Below are positions 1 through 12,788 of a DNA stretch of 64,000 bases, piece after piece. Made by a program: the position numbers and the translations under genes. Source of the stretch: SHYR01 sp034406555 (GTDB taxonomy: Bacteria > Chloroflexota > Dehalococcoidia > UBA2979); the NCBI GenBank assembly GCA_034406555.1, contig DASCRM010000077.1, positions 1 to 64,000 on the forward strand. Reading direction: 5' to 3'. The notes under the pieces are model-generated. The model was not told the origin of the DNA. It saw only the letters and a program-made list of their open reading frames with translations, and made no database searches. Position 1 is the stretch's first letter, and each line of letters opens with the position of its first letter.

Positions 1-54
1 AGCCGTAAGAGCCGTAAATAGGGGCTCGGTAGGTAGGGCCCCGCTAGACCAGCC

Positions 55-3471
<3,417 letters not shown>

Positions 3472-3511
3472 ATCGACTCCTCAGCCGGTCGCCCGGCGCA
3501 CTACGCAGGGA

Positions 3512-5956
3512 TTATGCGATATCGTCCAGCGTGCCGGTGATGCCGGCTGCGACGAGCTCGTCGTACTTGCCGTCCGTGATGCCCAGTTCCTGGCGCAGCA
3601 CTTCGCGACTGTGCTCGCCGACGCAGGGGGCCGGGCGAACCGGCGAGGAGGGCGCGGCGGAGAAGCGCCACGGCCGCCCGGGCAGCCAGGTCTCACCCGC
3701 CTCCGGGTGATCGACGCGGGTGAGGAAGCCGCGCTCCTGCATCGTCGGGTCGGGGCGGCTGTAGAGCTCGTAGAACGGTACGACACGCGCGACGGTGACA
3801 CCCAGCGCGCCGAGCAGCGCCTCCGTCTCGGCGGCGTCGCGGGTACTGCACCAGGCAGCGATGACCTCGTCGAGTGCCGCCTCGTTCGCCTTACGGGCCG
3901 CCATCGTCGCGAAGCGCGGGTCGTCGTGCAGGGCCGGGTCGCCGATCTGCTCCGTCAGCGCGCTCCACGCCGCTTCTGTCTCGGCAGCGAGCGCGATCGA
4001 CTCGCCGTCGCGTGCCTCGTAGATGTTGTGCGGGGCGACGCGTGGGTGGCGGTTGCCAGCGGGCCGCGGCACTCGCCCGGTGGCATCGTACCCGGCGATC
4101 GCATCGCCGCAGACGACGGCGACCGCCTCCATCATCGAGAGGTCGATGCGCTGCGGCTCGCCCGTGCGGTCGCGCTGGTGCAATGCGCTGACGACGGAAG
4201 CGGCGTAGAAGTAGGCGGCGATCGGGTCCGGGTAAAGGCCGCCGGTGTTCATTCCGGGGTCGCCCTCGTACCCGTGGATCGAGGAGAGCCCCGACATCGG
4301 CTCCGTCGTCGAGCCGTTGCCGGGATAGGCGCGGTACGGGCCCTCCGTGCCGTAGGCAGAGATCGAAGCGAAGACGATGCCGGGACGCTTCTCGTTCAGC
4401 GTCTCCAGCGTGACGCCCCAGTTCGCCATCACCGTGGGCCGGAAGTTCTCCGCGAGCACATCAAATCGAGGCACCAGATCCCAGAAGATCTCGCGGCCTC
4501 GCTCCTGCCGCAGGTCGAGCGTGATCCCACGCTTATTCAGATTCACGGAGTTGTAGAGACCCTGTGTGTTCAGCGGGTGCTGCCTTCGCGTCGGGTCGGC
4601 GACTGCGGCCGGAAGCCGGTTGCTGGTGCGACGCCAGACATCCGTGCGGTGCAGCGCCTCGATCTGCACGATATCGGCGCCCAGCAGCCCGAGCAGCTCC
4701 GTGCCGAAGGTGCCCGACCAGGCCTGCGCGAAGCTGAGCACACGCACCCCGCTCAGCGGCCCCTCTGCGAGTGCATCGCCAGCGCCGTGGCCAGCCTGCG
4801 AGGTGGCTACCGCATCGCCCGCCGGCACTTCGGCCTCAGGAGCCTCGGAGGCCTCGCCATCACCGAGGCCTGGCGCGGGGCGGTCGAGCTGCCACGGTGC
4901 AGGGGCGAGCTTGGCCGGCGCACCGGCGGCGCGGACGCTGCGCCCCTCGATCTCTGTCTGCACGAGGAAGTCGCGGGCGGCGAATTGCTGGTCGGCGACG
5001 ATGTCGCCGATGTCCTGCACGACGCCTGAGATGCAGCGCAGACCGGAGAGCGCGTGGAAGAGGGGCCAGCGCTCCATCTCCGCGACCTTGCGCGCGACAC
5101 CAGCGACGACGGCCGACATGTCCCGCGAGTGGCGACCGATGTCGGGGATCAGGTCTTCGCGATCCCCCTGCTCCGGTAGATTGAAGAGGCGCATCGCCTG
5201 CGGCCAGTTGTGCCAGTCGCCGAACCCGAAATTGATCTGCCCGTCCGCCGTCCGATAGAGCGGGCCGGGATCGCCGCGGTTGCGGCCACCGGAGGGGCCC
5301 CGGCTGGTGCCTACATCGTGATAGACGGAGGCGATCGCCCACGGGTGCACGGTCAGCGCGAACGCCTCCACCTCACTGACATCGACCACCTCGGCCTCGG
5401 CGGTTGCATCGCGGCGACGCAGCGCAGCAGCGGCGGCGATGAAGCCAGCGACGCCGCCGACGTAGCCGCTCTGTCTACCGGGCATCTGGAGCGGCGGCTC
5501 ATCGCGGTAGCCGTTGATGAACGCCCAGCCCGTGCGAGCGCTGTCCGTGAGGTTATTGCCCGGCAGCGAGGCGATCGGGCCATCGAGGCCGTGCGGGGTG
5601 AGCGAGAGCTGCACCGAGTCAGCTCGCCGGTCGGCCAGCGCGCTCGCGTACGCCTCGGTGGCGGGTGCCGCGGACGTCGTGACGATCACGTCAGCGCCGG
5701 AGATCAGTTCCGCGAACGCCTCCGCGCTGTCGACGACGCGCGAGTGCTTGTTCCAGTTCGCGTAGGCGTGCAGGACGGAGCGATCGAGGCCCGGCTGGTC
5801 GTCGAGGAAGGGCGGCTCATGGCGCAGCGGGTGGCCGTCCGGCGGCTCGGCGAGCGTGACGTGCGCACCGTAGTCGCCGAAGAGGCGGGCGGCAAAGGCT
5901 CCGGAGAGCCGGTCAGAGAGATCGACGACGCGCAGGCCTTCGAAGACTCGCAGCAA
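3512..5956 (-). CDS. Tandem-domain CaiB/BaiF class III CoA-transferase
   Basis: The 814-residue product contains two CaiB/BaiF domains joined head to tail, twice the usual length of about 400. The first starts at once (GLRVVDLSDRLSG). The second starts near residue 405 (LSGVRVLSFAQAWSG). Class III transferases move CoA between carboxylic acids through an aspartyl-CoA thioester intermediate. By eye, the C-terminal domain has the expected Asp (YPDPIAA), while the N-terminal domain has Gly there (SGYVGG). This suggests one catalytic and one structural half. The substrate is unknown. It is expressed toward the carboxylase that follows 40 nt later. A TATGAT on this strand about 47 bp upstream could be its -10 box, back to back with the promoter of another tandem transferase. 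Confidence 0.9.
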   Translation of the reverse strand: MLRVFEGLRVVDLSDRLSGAFAARLFGDYGAHVTLAEPPDGHPLRHEPPFLDDQPGLDRSVLHAYANWNKHSRVVDSAEAFAELISGADVIVTTSAAPATEAYASALADRRADSVQLSLTPHGLDGPIASLPGNNLTDSARTGWAFINGYRDEPPLQMPGRQSGYVGGVAGFIAAAAALRRRDATAEAEVVDVSEVEAFALTVHPWAIASVYHDVGTSRGPSGGRNRGDPGPLYRTADGQINFGFGDWHNWPQAMRLFNLPEQGDREDLIPDIGRHSRDMSAVVAGVARKVAEMERWPLFHALSGLRCISGVVQDIGDIVADQQFAARDFLVQTEIEGRSVRAAGAPAKLAPAPWQLDRPAPGLGDGEASEAPEAEVPAGDAVATSQAGHGAGDALAEGPLSGVRVLSFAQAWSGTFGTELLGLLGADIVQIEALHRTDVWRRTSNRLPAAVADPTRRQHPLNTQGLYNSVNLNKRGITLDLRQERGREIFWDLVPRFDVLAENFRPTVMANWGVTLETLNEKRPGIVFASISAYGTEGPYRAYPGNGSTTEPMSGLSSIHGYEGDPGMNTGGLYPDPIAAYFYAASVVSALHQRDRTGEPQRIDLSMMEAVAVVCGDAIAGYDATGRVPRPAGNRHPRVAPHNIYEARDGESIALAAETEAAWSALTEQIGDPALHDDPRFATMAARKANEAALDEVIAAWCSTRDAAETEALLGALGVTVARVVPFYELYSRPDPTMQERGFLTRVDHPEAGETWLPGRPWRFSAAPSSPVRPAPCVGEHSREVLRQELGITDGKYDELVAAGITGTLDDIA

Positions 5957-6003
5957 GTCGCTTCCCCCTCGGATATCCGGGCAGACAGCCCTTCGGCGGA
6001 GGC

Positions 6004-6009
6004 ATCATA
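6004..6009 (-). promoter_or_regulatory. Putative -10 box TATGAT
   Basis: On the minus strand this reads TATGAT, 47 bp before the start of the fused CoA-transferase. It lies in a 140 bp divergent intergenic region. No convincing -35 was found. Inference from motif and position only. Confidence 0.4.
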
Positions 6010-6053
6010 CGATCAGCGCCGCGGACGCCCGGACGGTGACTGGACAATCCGCG

Positions 6054-6059
6054 TAGAAT
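6054..6059 (+). promoter_or_regulatory. Putative -10 box TAGAAT
   Basis: TAGAAT lies 37 bp before the ATG of the rightward tandem CoA-transferase. The same hexamer precedes the nitronate monooxygenase-like gene (8594) and gyrA (47999), so it looks like a favoured -10 box here. No clear -35 is visible. Confidence 0.45.
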
Positions 6060-6096
6060 TCCGTCCGTCACCGCAGCCGGATGACGAGGGGGATCC

Positions 6097-8529
6097 ATGC
6101 TCAGTCCGTACCGCGTGCTCGATCTGACGAACGAACGAGGGCTGCTCTGCGGGCAGATGCTCGCCGACCTCGGCGCCGACGTGATCGCGGTCGAACCGCC
6201 GGAGGGCAATTCCGCCCGCCGGCTCGGCCCCTTTGCCGACGATGAGGCCGACCCGGAACGCTCGCTGTACTGGTGGGCGTACGCGCGCAACAAGCGCTCG
6301 ATCACCCTCGACCTCACGACCGCGGAGGGGCGCGACCGGCTGCTGGAACTGGCGGCCGACGCTGACTTCTTGATCGAGTCGGACGTGCCGGGTCGCATGG
6401 CCGAGCTGGGGCTGGGCTACGACGACCTCGCCGCCGCGAACCCCTCGCTGGTGTACGTCTCGATCAGCGCCTTCGGCCAGGACGGACCAAAGGCGGGGTA
6501 CGCGGAGAGCGACCTGATCGTCTCCGCGGCCGGCGGAACCGTCGCGATGGCCGGCGATGTCGACCGCGCACCGATCCGCATGAGCGTTCCGCAGGCGTAC
6601 CTGCATGCCGGCGCGGAGGCAGCGGGCGCGGCACTGATCGCGCACTACGAACGCCAGCGATCCGGGCTCGGCCAGCACGTCGATGTCTCGGCGCAGCAGG
6701 CGGTGACGCAGGCGATGCAGTCGTTCGACCTCGCCGCTTCGGTTGGGGAGCAGCCGCTACAACGGGTCACGGGCGGGGTCATGCTCGGCCCGATCTTGCT
6801 GCCGTTGGTGTGGGAGGCGAAGGACGGGCACGTCTCGATCACCTTCCTCTTCGGCACACTCGCCCCCTTTGCCCAGCGACTGATGGAGTGGGTCCACGAA
6901 GACGGATTCTGCGATCAGGCCACGCGGGACAAGGACTGGGTCAATTACGTTGCATTGCTGATGAGCGGCGAGGAGTCGCCGGAGGAGTACCAGCGCGTGC
7001 TCGGTACGATCGCTGCGTTCGCCCGCTCGAAGACGAAGAACGAATTGCTCGAGGCGGCTCTCGATCAACGCCTGCTGATCGCGCCGATCAATACGATCGC
7101 GGATCTCTCGGGCAGCGAGCAGTTCGCTTCGCGCGACTTCTGGCGCGAGTACACCGACGCGAAGAGCGGCCGCGAGGTGCGCTACCCCGGCCCGTTCGCG
7201 CTGCTGGGCGAGACGCCGCTCGACTACCGTCAGCCGGCGCCCGCGATTGGCGAGCACAACGATGACGCGCTGACTCGCGAGCAACGCCCTGCAGCAGCCT
7301 CCCGTGGGAACGGGTCGGCGGGCGATGGCGCCCTCGAAGGGCTGAAGGTCCTCGACATGATGTGGGTCGTCGCCGGCCCGGCATCCACGCGGGTGCTCGC
7401 CGACTACGGCGCGACCGTCGTGCGCGTCGAATCCACGGGCAGGCCAGACACGGCACGGGGGCTGCAGCCGTTCCACAACGGCGAGGCCGGTGCAGAGGCC
7501 TCCGCGCTCTTCGGCAACATGAACGCGGGCAAGCTGGGGCTCACGCTCGATCTGACGACGGAGGAAGGCCGCGCCGTCGTCCGCGACCTTGTGCGCTGGG
7601 CGGACGTGGTGACGGAGTCCTTCTCACCGAAGGCGATGCGTGCGTGGGGACTCGACTACGACTCGCTGAAGGAGATCAACCCGAAGATCATCATGCTCAG
7701 CAGCAACCTGTTCGGGCAGGCTGGCCCGCTCTCGATGTTCGCTGGCTTCGGCACGATGGGCGCGGCGATCGCCGGTTTCAACAGCGTGATCGGCTGGCCC
7801 GATCGCGCACCGACGATGGTGGCGGCCTACAGCGACTACGTCGCGCCGCGCTTCATGGTCGCCACCGTGCTCGCCGCGCTCGACCATCACGCACGTAGCG
7901 AGCAGGGCCAGCACATCGACCTCGCGCAGGCGGAGGCATCGATGCACTTCCTCACGTCGGCGCTGCTCGACTATGAGGTGAACAACCGTCTCCAGGGCGG
8001 CGAGGCGAACAACGACCGGGAGATGGCACCACACGGCGTCTACCCGGCGATCGGCGATGAACGCTGGGTTGCGATCGCGATCGGCACCGACGCGCACTGG
8101 CAGGCGCTCTGCGAGGAGATGGGGCAGCCCGAACTCGCCTCGGACACTCGCTACGCGACCGTGGCGGCACGGCTGACGGCTCGCGAGGAGCTGGACGCGA
8201 TCGTCGGCGCGTGGACGGCCGATCAGAAGATGGAGGCGGTCGAGGCCGCTCTGCAGGCGCGCGTCGTGCCGGCGCACGCGGTGCAGAACAGCGTCGAGCA
8301 GGTGGCGGATCCGCAGCTGGTGCATCGCGGCCACTTCGTCGAGTTGGAGCATTCGGTGCACGGCACGACGACCGTTGGCGGCTCGCACTTCCGGCTCTCG
8401 CGGACCCCGGCGCGCATCGAACGCTCCGCGCCGACCTTCGGCCGCGACAACTTTGAGGTGCTGAGCGAGATCCTCGACTACGACGCCGACCGCATCGCGG
8501 AACTGGCCGCCGCGTCGGTGTTGCAGTAG
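6097..8529 (+). CDS. Tandem-domain CaiB/BaiF class III CoA-transferase
   Basis: This 810-residue protein has two CaiB/BaiF domains. The first opens YRVLDLTNERG. The second opens at about residue 410 (LEGLKVLDMMWVVAG). The second domain has the aligned catalytic Asp (YSDYVAPR) and the GQHIDLAQ helix. The first has Tyr at the aligned position (PQAYLHAG). It is therefore built like the leftward neighbour, with a probably inactive N half and an active C half. The ATG is preceded by GAGGGGGATCC, a strong ribosome-binding site repeated before other genes here. It probably transfers CoA to or from an unidentified carboxylate. It is divergent from the 3512-5956 gene and precedes the monooxygenase/ETF operon. 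Confidence 0.9.
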   Translation: MLSPYRVLDLTNERGLLCGQMLADLGADVIAVEPPEGNSARRLGPFADDEADPERSLYWWAYARNKRSITLDLTTAEGRDRLLELAADADFLIESDVPGRMAELGLGYDDLAAANPSLVYVSISAFGQDGPKAGYAESDLIVSAAGGTVAMAGDVDRAPIRMSVPQAYLHAGAEAAGAALIAHYERQRSGLGQHVDVSAQQAVTQAMQSFDLAASVGEQPLQRVTGGVMLGPILLPLVWEAKDGHVSITFLFGTLAPFAQRLMEWVHEDGFCDQATRDKDWVNYVALLMSGEESPEEYQRVLGTIAAFARSKTKNELLEAALDQRLLIAPINTIADLSGSEQFASRDFWREYTDAKSGREVRYPGPFALLGETPLDYRQPAPAIGEHNDDALTREQRPAAASRGNGSAGDGALEGLKVLDMMWVVAGPASTRVLADYGATVVRVESTGRPDTARGLQPFHNGEAGAEASALFGNMNAGKLGLTLDLTTEEGRAVVRDLVRWADVVTESFSPKAMRAWGLDYDSLKEINPKIIMLSSNLFGQAGPLSMFAGFGTMGAAIAGFNSVIGWPDRAPTMVAAYSDYVAPRFMVATVLAALDHHARSEQGQHIDLAQAEASMHFLTSALLDYEVNNRLQGGEANNDREMAPHGVYPAIGDERWVAIAIGTDAHWQALCEEMGQPELASDTRYATVAARLTAREELDAIVGAWTADQKMEAVEAALQARVVPAHAVQNSVEQVADPQLVHRGHFVELEHSVHGTTTVGGSHFRLSRTPARIERSAPTFGRDNFEVLSEILDYDADRIAELAAASVLQ

Positions 8530-8593
8530 GCGCAGTCCCGCACGAAACCGCGCACTCCGAGGAACGGCACTGAACACAACGCGCCGGGTCGGG

Positions 8594-8599
8594 TAGAAT
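8594..8599 (+). promoter_or_regulatory. Putative -10 box TAGAAT
   Basis: TAGAAT lies 58 bp upstream of the chosen start of the nitronate monooxygenase-like gene. It is identical to the hexamers before the upstream transferase and gyrA. It would drive the operon running to 12594. Confidence 0.42.
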
Positions 8600-8657
8600 C
8601 GGCTCCGGCTTAACACGTCGCGAGTTGCGACGATGCGGAATGACGACGGGGGCTCCC

Positions 8658-9773
8658 ATGAACGGCGATCCACTGAACACGAGACTGTGTGAGGAATACG
8701 GCTGCGAGGTGCCGATCGTCGCCTTCGCGCACACCAAGGACGTGATCGCGGCCGTCACCAACGCCGGCGGCATCGGCATCCTGGGTGGCACCGGCATGAC
8801 GCCGGACGAACTGAAGTCCGACATCGAGTGGATTCGCGACAAGGTGGGCGACCGCCCCTTTGGCGTCGACCTGCTGGTCCCCGCGTCCTTCGTGGAAGGC
8901 AACCAGGAAGACCTCGAGCAGATGATCACGCCGGAGCATCGCGACTTCGTCGAGGGCCTGCACAAGGACAACGACATCCCGAAGCCGAAGCCGATCGAGG
9001 CTCGCAGCGGGAACATCTCGTCGCCGAACCTGCTACAGGGCGCACGCGAGGCGCTGGACACGCTGCTTGAGCTGCGCGTGCCGATCTTCGCTTCCGGCCT
9101 CGGCAGCCCCGCGTTCATCCTCGAGGAAGCGCACGCCGTCGGGACGAAGGTCTGGGGCCTCGTCGGTCTGCCACGGCAGGCACGGCGACAGGTGGAGGCC
9201 GGCGTCGATGTGATCGTCGCTCAGGGCTATGACTCCGGCGGCCACAGCGGCACCGTGGGCACCTTCACACTGGTGCCGGAAGTGGTCGAGATGGCGGAGG
9301 GTTCGGACACCCTCGTCGTCGCGGCCGGTGGCGTCTCGAACGGCAAGCACCTCGCTGCCGCTCTCGCGATGGGCGCCGCGGGCGTCTGGACGGGCACGAT
9401 CTGGCTCGCGACGCACGAGTCGGAGACGCAGATGTTCCTGAAGCAGCGCATCGTGGAGGCACAGGCAGAGGACGCCGTGCAGTCGCGTGCGACCTCCGGC
9501 AAGCCGATCCGCCAGTTGCGTTCCAACTGGTCGGACGCATGGAAGCAGCCGGACGCACCGGAGCCGCTGCAGATGCCGCTCCAGGGCATGCTCGTCGGCG
9601 AGATTCAGCGCGGCATCCGCGACGCGAAGATGGAAGACTGGATGACCACTCCGGCAGGCCAGAGTGTGGTCGGGATCCACTCGATCAAGCCCGCCGCGCA
9701 GGTCGTCTTCGACATGGCCGAGGAGGCCCAGGACCACTTCGATCAACTGGTGGGAGAGCCGGTCACGAGCTAG
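8658..9773 (+). CDS. Nitronate monooxygenase-like (2-nitropropane dioxygenase) FMN enzyme
   Basis: The product is 371 residues with the FMN-binding TIM barrel of the nitronate monooxygenase family. Visible marks are the early NAGGIGILGG glycine segment, the QGYDSGGHSG motif with the conserved His region, and VVAAGGVSNGKHLAAAL for phosphate binding. Family members oxidise nitronates. Related enzymes act as flavin oxidoreductases, and some partner with acyl-CoA metabolism, so the substrate is open. I chose the ATG at 8658 because GACGGGGGCTCCC precedes it. In-frame starts at 8640 and 8625 lack such a site. It leads an apparent operon with a small protein, EtfB, EtfA and a PHP protein, so electrons may pass to or from the ETF. 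Confidence 0.85.
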   Translation: MNGDPLNTRLCEEYGCEVPIVAFAHTKDVIAAVTNAGGIGILGGTGMTPDELKSDIEWIRDKVGDRPFGVDLLVPASFVEGNQEDLEQMITPEHRDFVEGLHKDNDIPKPKPIEARSGNISSPNLLQGAREALDTLLELRVPIFASGLGSPAFILEEAHAVGTKVWGLVGLPRQARRQVEAGVDVIVAQGYDSGGHSGTVGTFTLVPEVVEMAEGSDTLVVAAGGVSNGKHLAAALAMGAAGVWTGTIWLATHESETQMFLKQRIVEAQAEDAVQSRATSGKPIRQLRSNWSDAWKQPDAPEPLQMPLQGMLVGEIQRGIRDAKMEDWMTTPAGQSVVGIHSIKPAAQVVFDMAEEAQDHFDQLVGEPVTS

Positions 9774-9801
9774 CTCGTGAACACGAGCGAACTCAGCACT
9801 G

Positions 9802-10071
9802 ATGGCCGATCCCTCTTCCCAGCAGAGCCGCGTCTCCCACGATGACGCACTCGCAGGCCGTCGTGCGCAAGCCGACGGCGGCGGGGCCATCGAGGGCGGC
9901 CATGCCGGTTCGCGCGAGACGTTCGAGGGCACCCTCACCGGTCGCCGTCTGGAGCAGGGCGACCCGCCCTGGCGCTGGCTCGAACTCGGCGACCTGACCG
10001 AGAAGCCGGAAGACTTCGGCGCGGAGTTCGTCTGGGTCGACGAAGAGTATGTCTATCTGCAGGACGAGTGA
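9802..10071 (+). CDS. Small acidic protein of unknown function, ETF-linked
   Basis: This 89-residue protein resembles no family I recognise. The N half is Gln/Arg/Gly-rich and low complexity. The C half is better ordered and acidic-aromatic (PPWRWLELGDLTEKPEDFG, then WVDEEYVYLQDE). There is no signal peptide or membrane segment. It sits 28 nt after the monooxygenase gene and 18 nt before etfB, in the same direction, so it is probably co-transcribed and may assist the electron-transfer proteins. No strong ribosome-binding site is seen. It is likely real, because its C-terminal composition differs from random high-GC frames. Confidence 0.6.
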   Translation: MADPSSQQSRVSHDDALAGRRAQADGGGAIEGGHAGSRETFEGTLTGRRLEQGDPPWRWLELGDLTEKPEDFGAEFVWVDEEYVYLQDE

Positions 10072-10089
10072 TCTGAGCGGAGGGGCCAC

Positions 10090-10896
10090 ATGCACATCGT
10101 GATCTGCACCAAGCAGGTGCTCGACCCGGAGGGCGTCAACGGTTACGCGCTCTGGGGCCGATTGAAGGTCGATGAGAGCGGTCGTTCGTTCGACACCGCC
10201 GGTGCTGTGCCGCAGATCATCAACGCCTACGACGAACAGGCCGCCGAGGCCGCCCTGCACATCCTCGACGATGACGAGAGCGTCCGCGTCACCGCGATCA
10301 CGGCCGGCGATGCCTCCGCTGCGGACGTGCTCAAGCGCTGCGTCGCGATGGGCGTGCACTCGTCGATCCTGATCATCGACCCGGAGGCCGCCGCCGCCGA
10401 CGGATTCCGCACCGCCCGGCTGCTCGCCGCGGCGATCGAGGAGCTGGGCGATGTCGACCTCGTGCTCTGCGGGCGGCAGGGCTCCGACTACGACCAGGGC
10501 ACCGTCCCCGCCGTGCTGGCGGAGCTGCTGGATTCCGCGCTTGTGACGCTGGCCTCCGACGTGCGCGCCGACGGCGACGGCGTGCGCGTCACTCGTGCCC
10601 TACCGGCCGGCGAGGAGGTCGTACGCGCCTCGCTGCCTGCGGTGGTGAGCGTGAGCAACGAACTCGGCCAGCCTCGTTACCCCAGCAGCCGCAACCGCAT
10701 GGCCGCGCGCCGCAACCCGCCGCTGGAGAAGCAGGCGGCCGACCTCCTGGGCGACGATGGCCCCGGCGTCGAGCTGGTCGAGCTGTTCGTGCCCGACGTG
10801 CAGGGCCACGGCGAGATGATCGAGGGCGACTCACCCGCGGCGAAGGCCCGGGCGCTATTCGCGAAGCTGACCGAGGCGGGGGTGCTCGATGCCTGA
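10090..10896 (+). CDS. etfB: Electron transfer flavoprotein subunit beta
   Basis: The 268-residue product matches EtfB/FixA. It starts MHIVICTKQVLDPEG, has the NAYDEQAAEAAL segment, and contains the nucleotide-site stretch VLCGRQGSDYDQGTVPAVLAE. With EtfA it forms the soluble heterodimer that takes electrons from acyl-CoA and related dehydrogenases. GGAGGGG lies just before the ATG. Its end overlaps the start of etfA by 8 nt, which fits stoichiometric co-translation. No acyl-CoA dehydrogenase or ETF-quinone oxidoreductase gene lies in the window, so its redox partners must be elsewhere or be the flavoprotein upstream. Confidence 0.93.
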   Translation: MHIVICTKQVLDPEGVNGYALWGRLKVDESGRSFDTAGAVPQIINAYDEQAAEAALHILDDDESVRVTAITAGDASAADVLKRCVAMGVHSSILIIDPEAAAADGFRTARLLAAAIEELGDVDLVLCGRQGSDYDQGTVPAVLAELLDSALVTLASDVRADGDGVRVTRALPAGEEVVRASLPAVVSVSNELGQPRYPSSRNRMAARRNPPLEKQAADLLGDDGPGVELVELFVPDVQGHGEMIEGDSPAAKARALFAKLTEAGVLDA

Positions 10897-11866
10897 TCCG
10901 GTACTCGCGCTACTCACTCAGCCGGACGCGGACGGCCTCTCGAAGGTGAACCTGGAGGCGCTCGGCGCGGCCAGTGCGCTCGCCTCGCTGCTAGACAGCG
11001 AACTCGTCTGCGCCGTGATCGGCAGCGACGTTGTGGCGGCCGCAGGCGAGGCCGCGGAGCGCGGCGCTGCCCGCGTACTGACCGTCGACGACGAAGCGTT
11101 CGCCCGCGCAGCGGGTGACGTCGCCGTCGCTGCCGCCGCCGCCGCGATCGAGGCGGCCGGCGCGAGCCACGTGGTGCTGGGCCGCGGCGCGGACGTGCTT
11201 GAGCTCCTCCCTCGGCTCGCCACCCGGCTCAGGGGTGCCTGCCTGATGGGCGTCACGGAGTTCCGCAAAGACAGCGACGATGTGTTGCTCGTGGCGACGA
11301 TCTTCGGCGGCGCGGCGCGCGGTGTCTTCCGCCTGAGCGGCGCCGGCCCTCGCATCCTCAGTCCTGCACCGGCGATGGCGCCCGCCCCTGACCGCGAGGC
11401 CGGGCGAAGCGTCGACGTGGAGGCACTGGCCGTGCCAGCCGTCGCGGACCGCGTCACCGTCGAACAGCCGCCCGAGGCCGCAGAGGGCCCGCGACTGGAG
11501 GACGCGAACGTGGTCGTCAGCGGCGGGCGCGGGCTGAAGGAGAGCGATAACTACCAACTCGTGCGCGACCTCGCTGAGACGCTCGGCGGGATGGCGGGCG
11601 CGTCACGCGCGATCGTCGACGATGGTTGGGTGACGGCGGTGCAGCAGGTCGGTCTGACCGGCAAGATCGTGACGCCCGACCTCTACGTCGCGGCCGGCAT
11701 CTCCGGGGCGAGCCAGCACATGGCGGGCTGCGCGAACGCGCGCGTGATCGTGGCGATCAACACCGATGAGCAGGCGCCGATCTTCAAGTACGCGCACTAC
11801 GGCATCGTCGATGACGCGCTTGAGGTGATGCCGGAGCTGATCCGGCTGGCACGCGAGGCGCGGTGA
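10889..11866 (+). CDS. etfA: Electron transfer flavoprotein subunit alpha
   Basis: This 325-residue EtfA/FixB partner has the C-terminal FAD-binding domain. It shows SGGRGLKESDNY, then GWVTAVQQVGLTGK, AAGISGASQHMAG and NTDEQAPIFKYAHYGIVDD. These contacts to FAD are conserved in the family. The start overlaps etfB by 8 nt. The stop overlaps the following PHP gene by 4 nt (GTGA), so the block is tightly coupled. The gene is complete. Confidence 0.94.
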   Translation: MPDPVLALLTQPDADGLSKVNLEALGAASALASLLDSELVCAVIGSDVVAAAGEAAERGAARVLTVDDEAFARAAGDVAVAAAAAAIEAAGASHVVLGRGADVLELLPRLATRLRGACLMGVTEFRKDSDDVLLVATIFGGAARGVFRLSGAGPRILSPAPAMAPAPDREAGRSVDVEALAVPAVADRVTVEQPPEAAEGPRLEDANVVVSGGRGLKESDNYQLVRDLAETLGGMAGASRAIVDDGWVTAVQQVGLTGKIVTPDLYVAAGISGASQHMAGCANARVIVAINTDEQAPIFKYAHYGIVDDALEVMPELIRLAREAR

Positions 11867-12594
11867 GGCGACCGCCCCCCCAGCTCAGCCGCGAACACCC
11901 GGCGCTGATGGCCGATTCCGCCCGCAGCCGTCTACGTCTGATCGACCCCGCGACGCTGATCGACCCGGCCTCGCTGCGGCCGCCCGGCGGCGCGGTCTTC
12001 GACATGCACACGCACAGCTCCGACCGTTCGTTCGACTCCGGGGCACGCGCCGAGGTGCTGGCCGAACAGGCCGCGCTGCGCGGGCTCGATGGCTTCGTGC
12101 TTACGGAGCACAACTCGCTCTGGGCGGACTCCGACGTGCGCCGCCTCAGTGAAGCCTTCGAGGTGACGGTGTTGCGCGGGATGGAGCTGGGCACCGACAT
12201 CGGCCACGTGCTGGTCTACGGCCTCGACCGCTACGCCCCCGAGCTGTTGCTGATCACACGCCTGCGCGAGATCGTGTGTAGCGAGGGCGCGGCGATGGTG
12301 CTGGCCCATCCGATGCGGGCACATAACGGACGCCACCCGAGCTGGTCCGATCTGCCCTACTGGTTCGAGGCGATCGAGGCGGTCAACGGCGACAACTCCG
12401 ACAGCACGGACGGCTACTACATGCGACTGGCGGCTGACAACGGTGTCGCCACCGTCGGCGGCAGCGACGCCCACAGCCGCGAGGCGATCGGCCGCGTGGC
12501 GACCGCCTTCCCCGAGCCGATCACCGAGGTCGCCGACCTGGTACAACTGCTCGTCGATGGCCGCGCCGAAGCGGTGGACATGCGGCCCGTCTAG
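11863..12594 (+). CDS. PHP-domain metal-dependent phosphoesterase
   Basis: The 243-residue protein has PHP-family metal motifs: DMHTHSSDRSFDSG near residues 47-60, LTEHNSL near 80, and GGSDAHSR near 200. Stand-alone PHP proteins hydrolyse phosphoester bonds, for example on nucleotides or histidinol phosphate. The exact substrate is not predictable. The GTG start lies inside the etfA stop codon (GTGA), so translation is coupled, although no functional link to ETF is known to me. It ends the operon that starts at the monooxygenase-like gene. Confidence 0.82.
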   Translation: MRRPPPQLSREHPALMADSARSRLRLIDPATLIDPASLRPPGGAVFDMHTHSSDRSFDSGARAEVLAEQAALRGLDGFVLTEHNSLWADSDVRRLSEAFEVTVLRGMELGTDIGHVLVYGLDRYAPELLLITRLREIVCSEGAAMVLAHPMRAHNGRHPSWSDLPYWFEAIEAVNGDNSDSTDGYYMRLAADNGVATVGGSDAHSREAIGRVATAFPEPITEVADLVQLLVDGRAEAVDMRPV

Positions 12595-12704
12595 GCGCCG
12601 CAGGCGCACGTAACGATCTGGTAGCCCAGTTGTCTTAGCGAGCGAGAGCCAGCGCAATCCAGTCGAGCGCGCGAGAACGAACTCGGTCATCAGACTCCAG
12701 TTTC

Positions 12705-12785
12705 GGGGTGCGGGGGCGAAGCCCCCACGTTCCACGGGCGGGTGGGTGGGTTCCATCCAGAAGAGACAGCGCGGAGAAGCCGCCC
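12705..12785 (+). repeat. G-rich dispersed intergenic repeat, copy A
   Basis: About 80 bp starting GGGGTGCGGGGGCGAAGC. It contains a CGGGGGCGAAGCCCCC palindrome, then a GGGCGGGTGGGTGGG run, then CCATCCAGAA and an AGCGCG...GAAGCCGC tail. It lies just beyond the 3' end of the CoA-transferase at 12789. A close relative is at 52858-52941 and a partial one near 31125-31190. The rest of the gap 12595-12704 shows no gene. Confidence 0.7.
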
Positions 12786-12788
12786 GAC

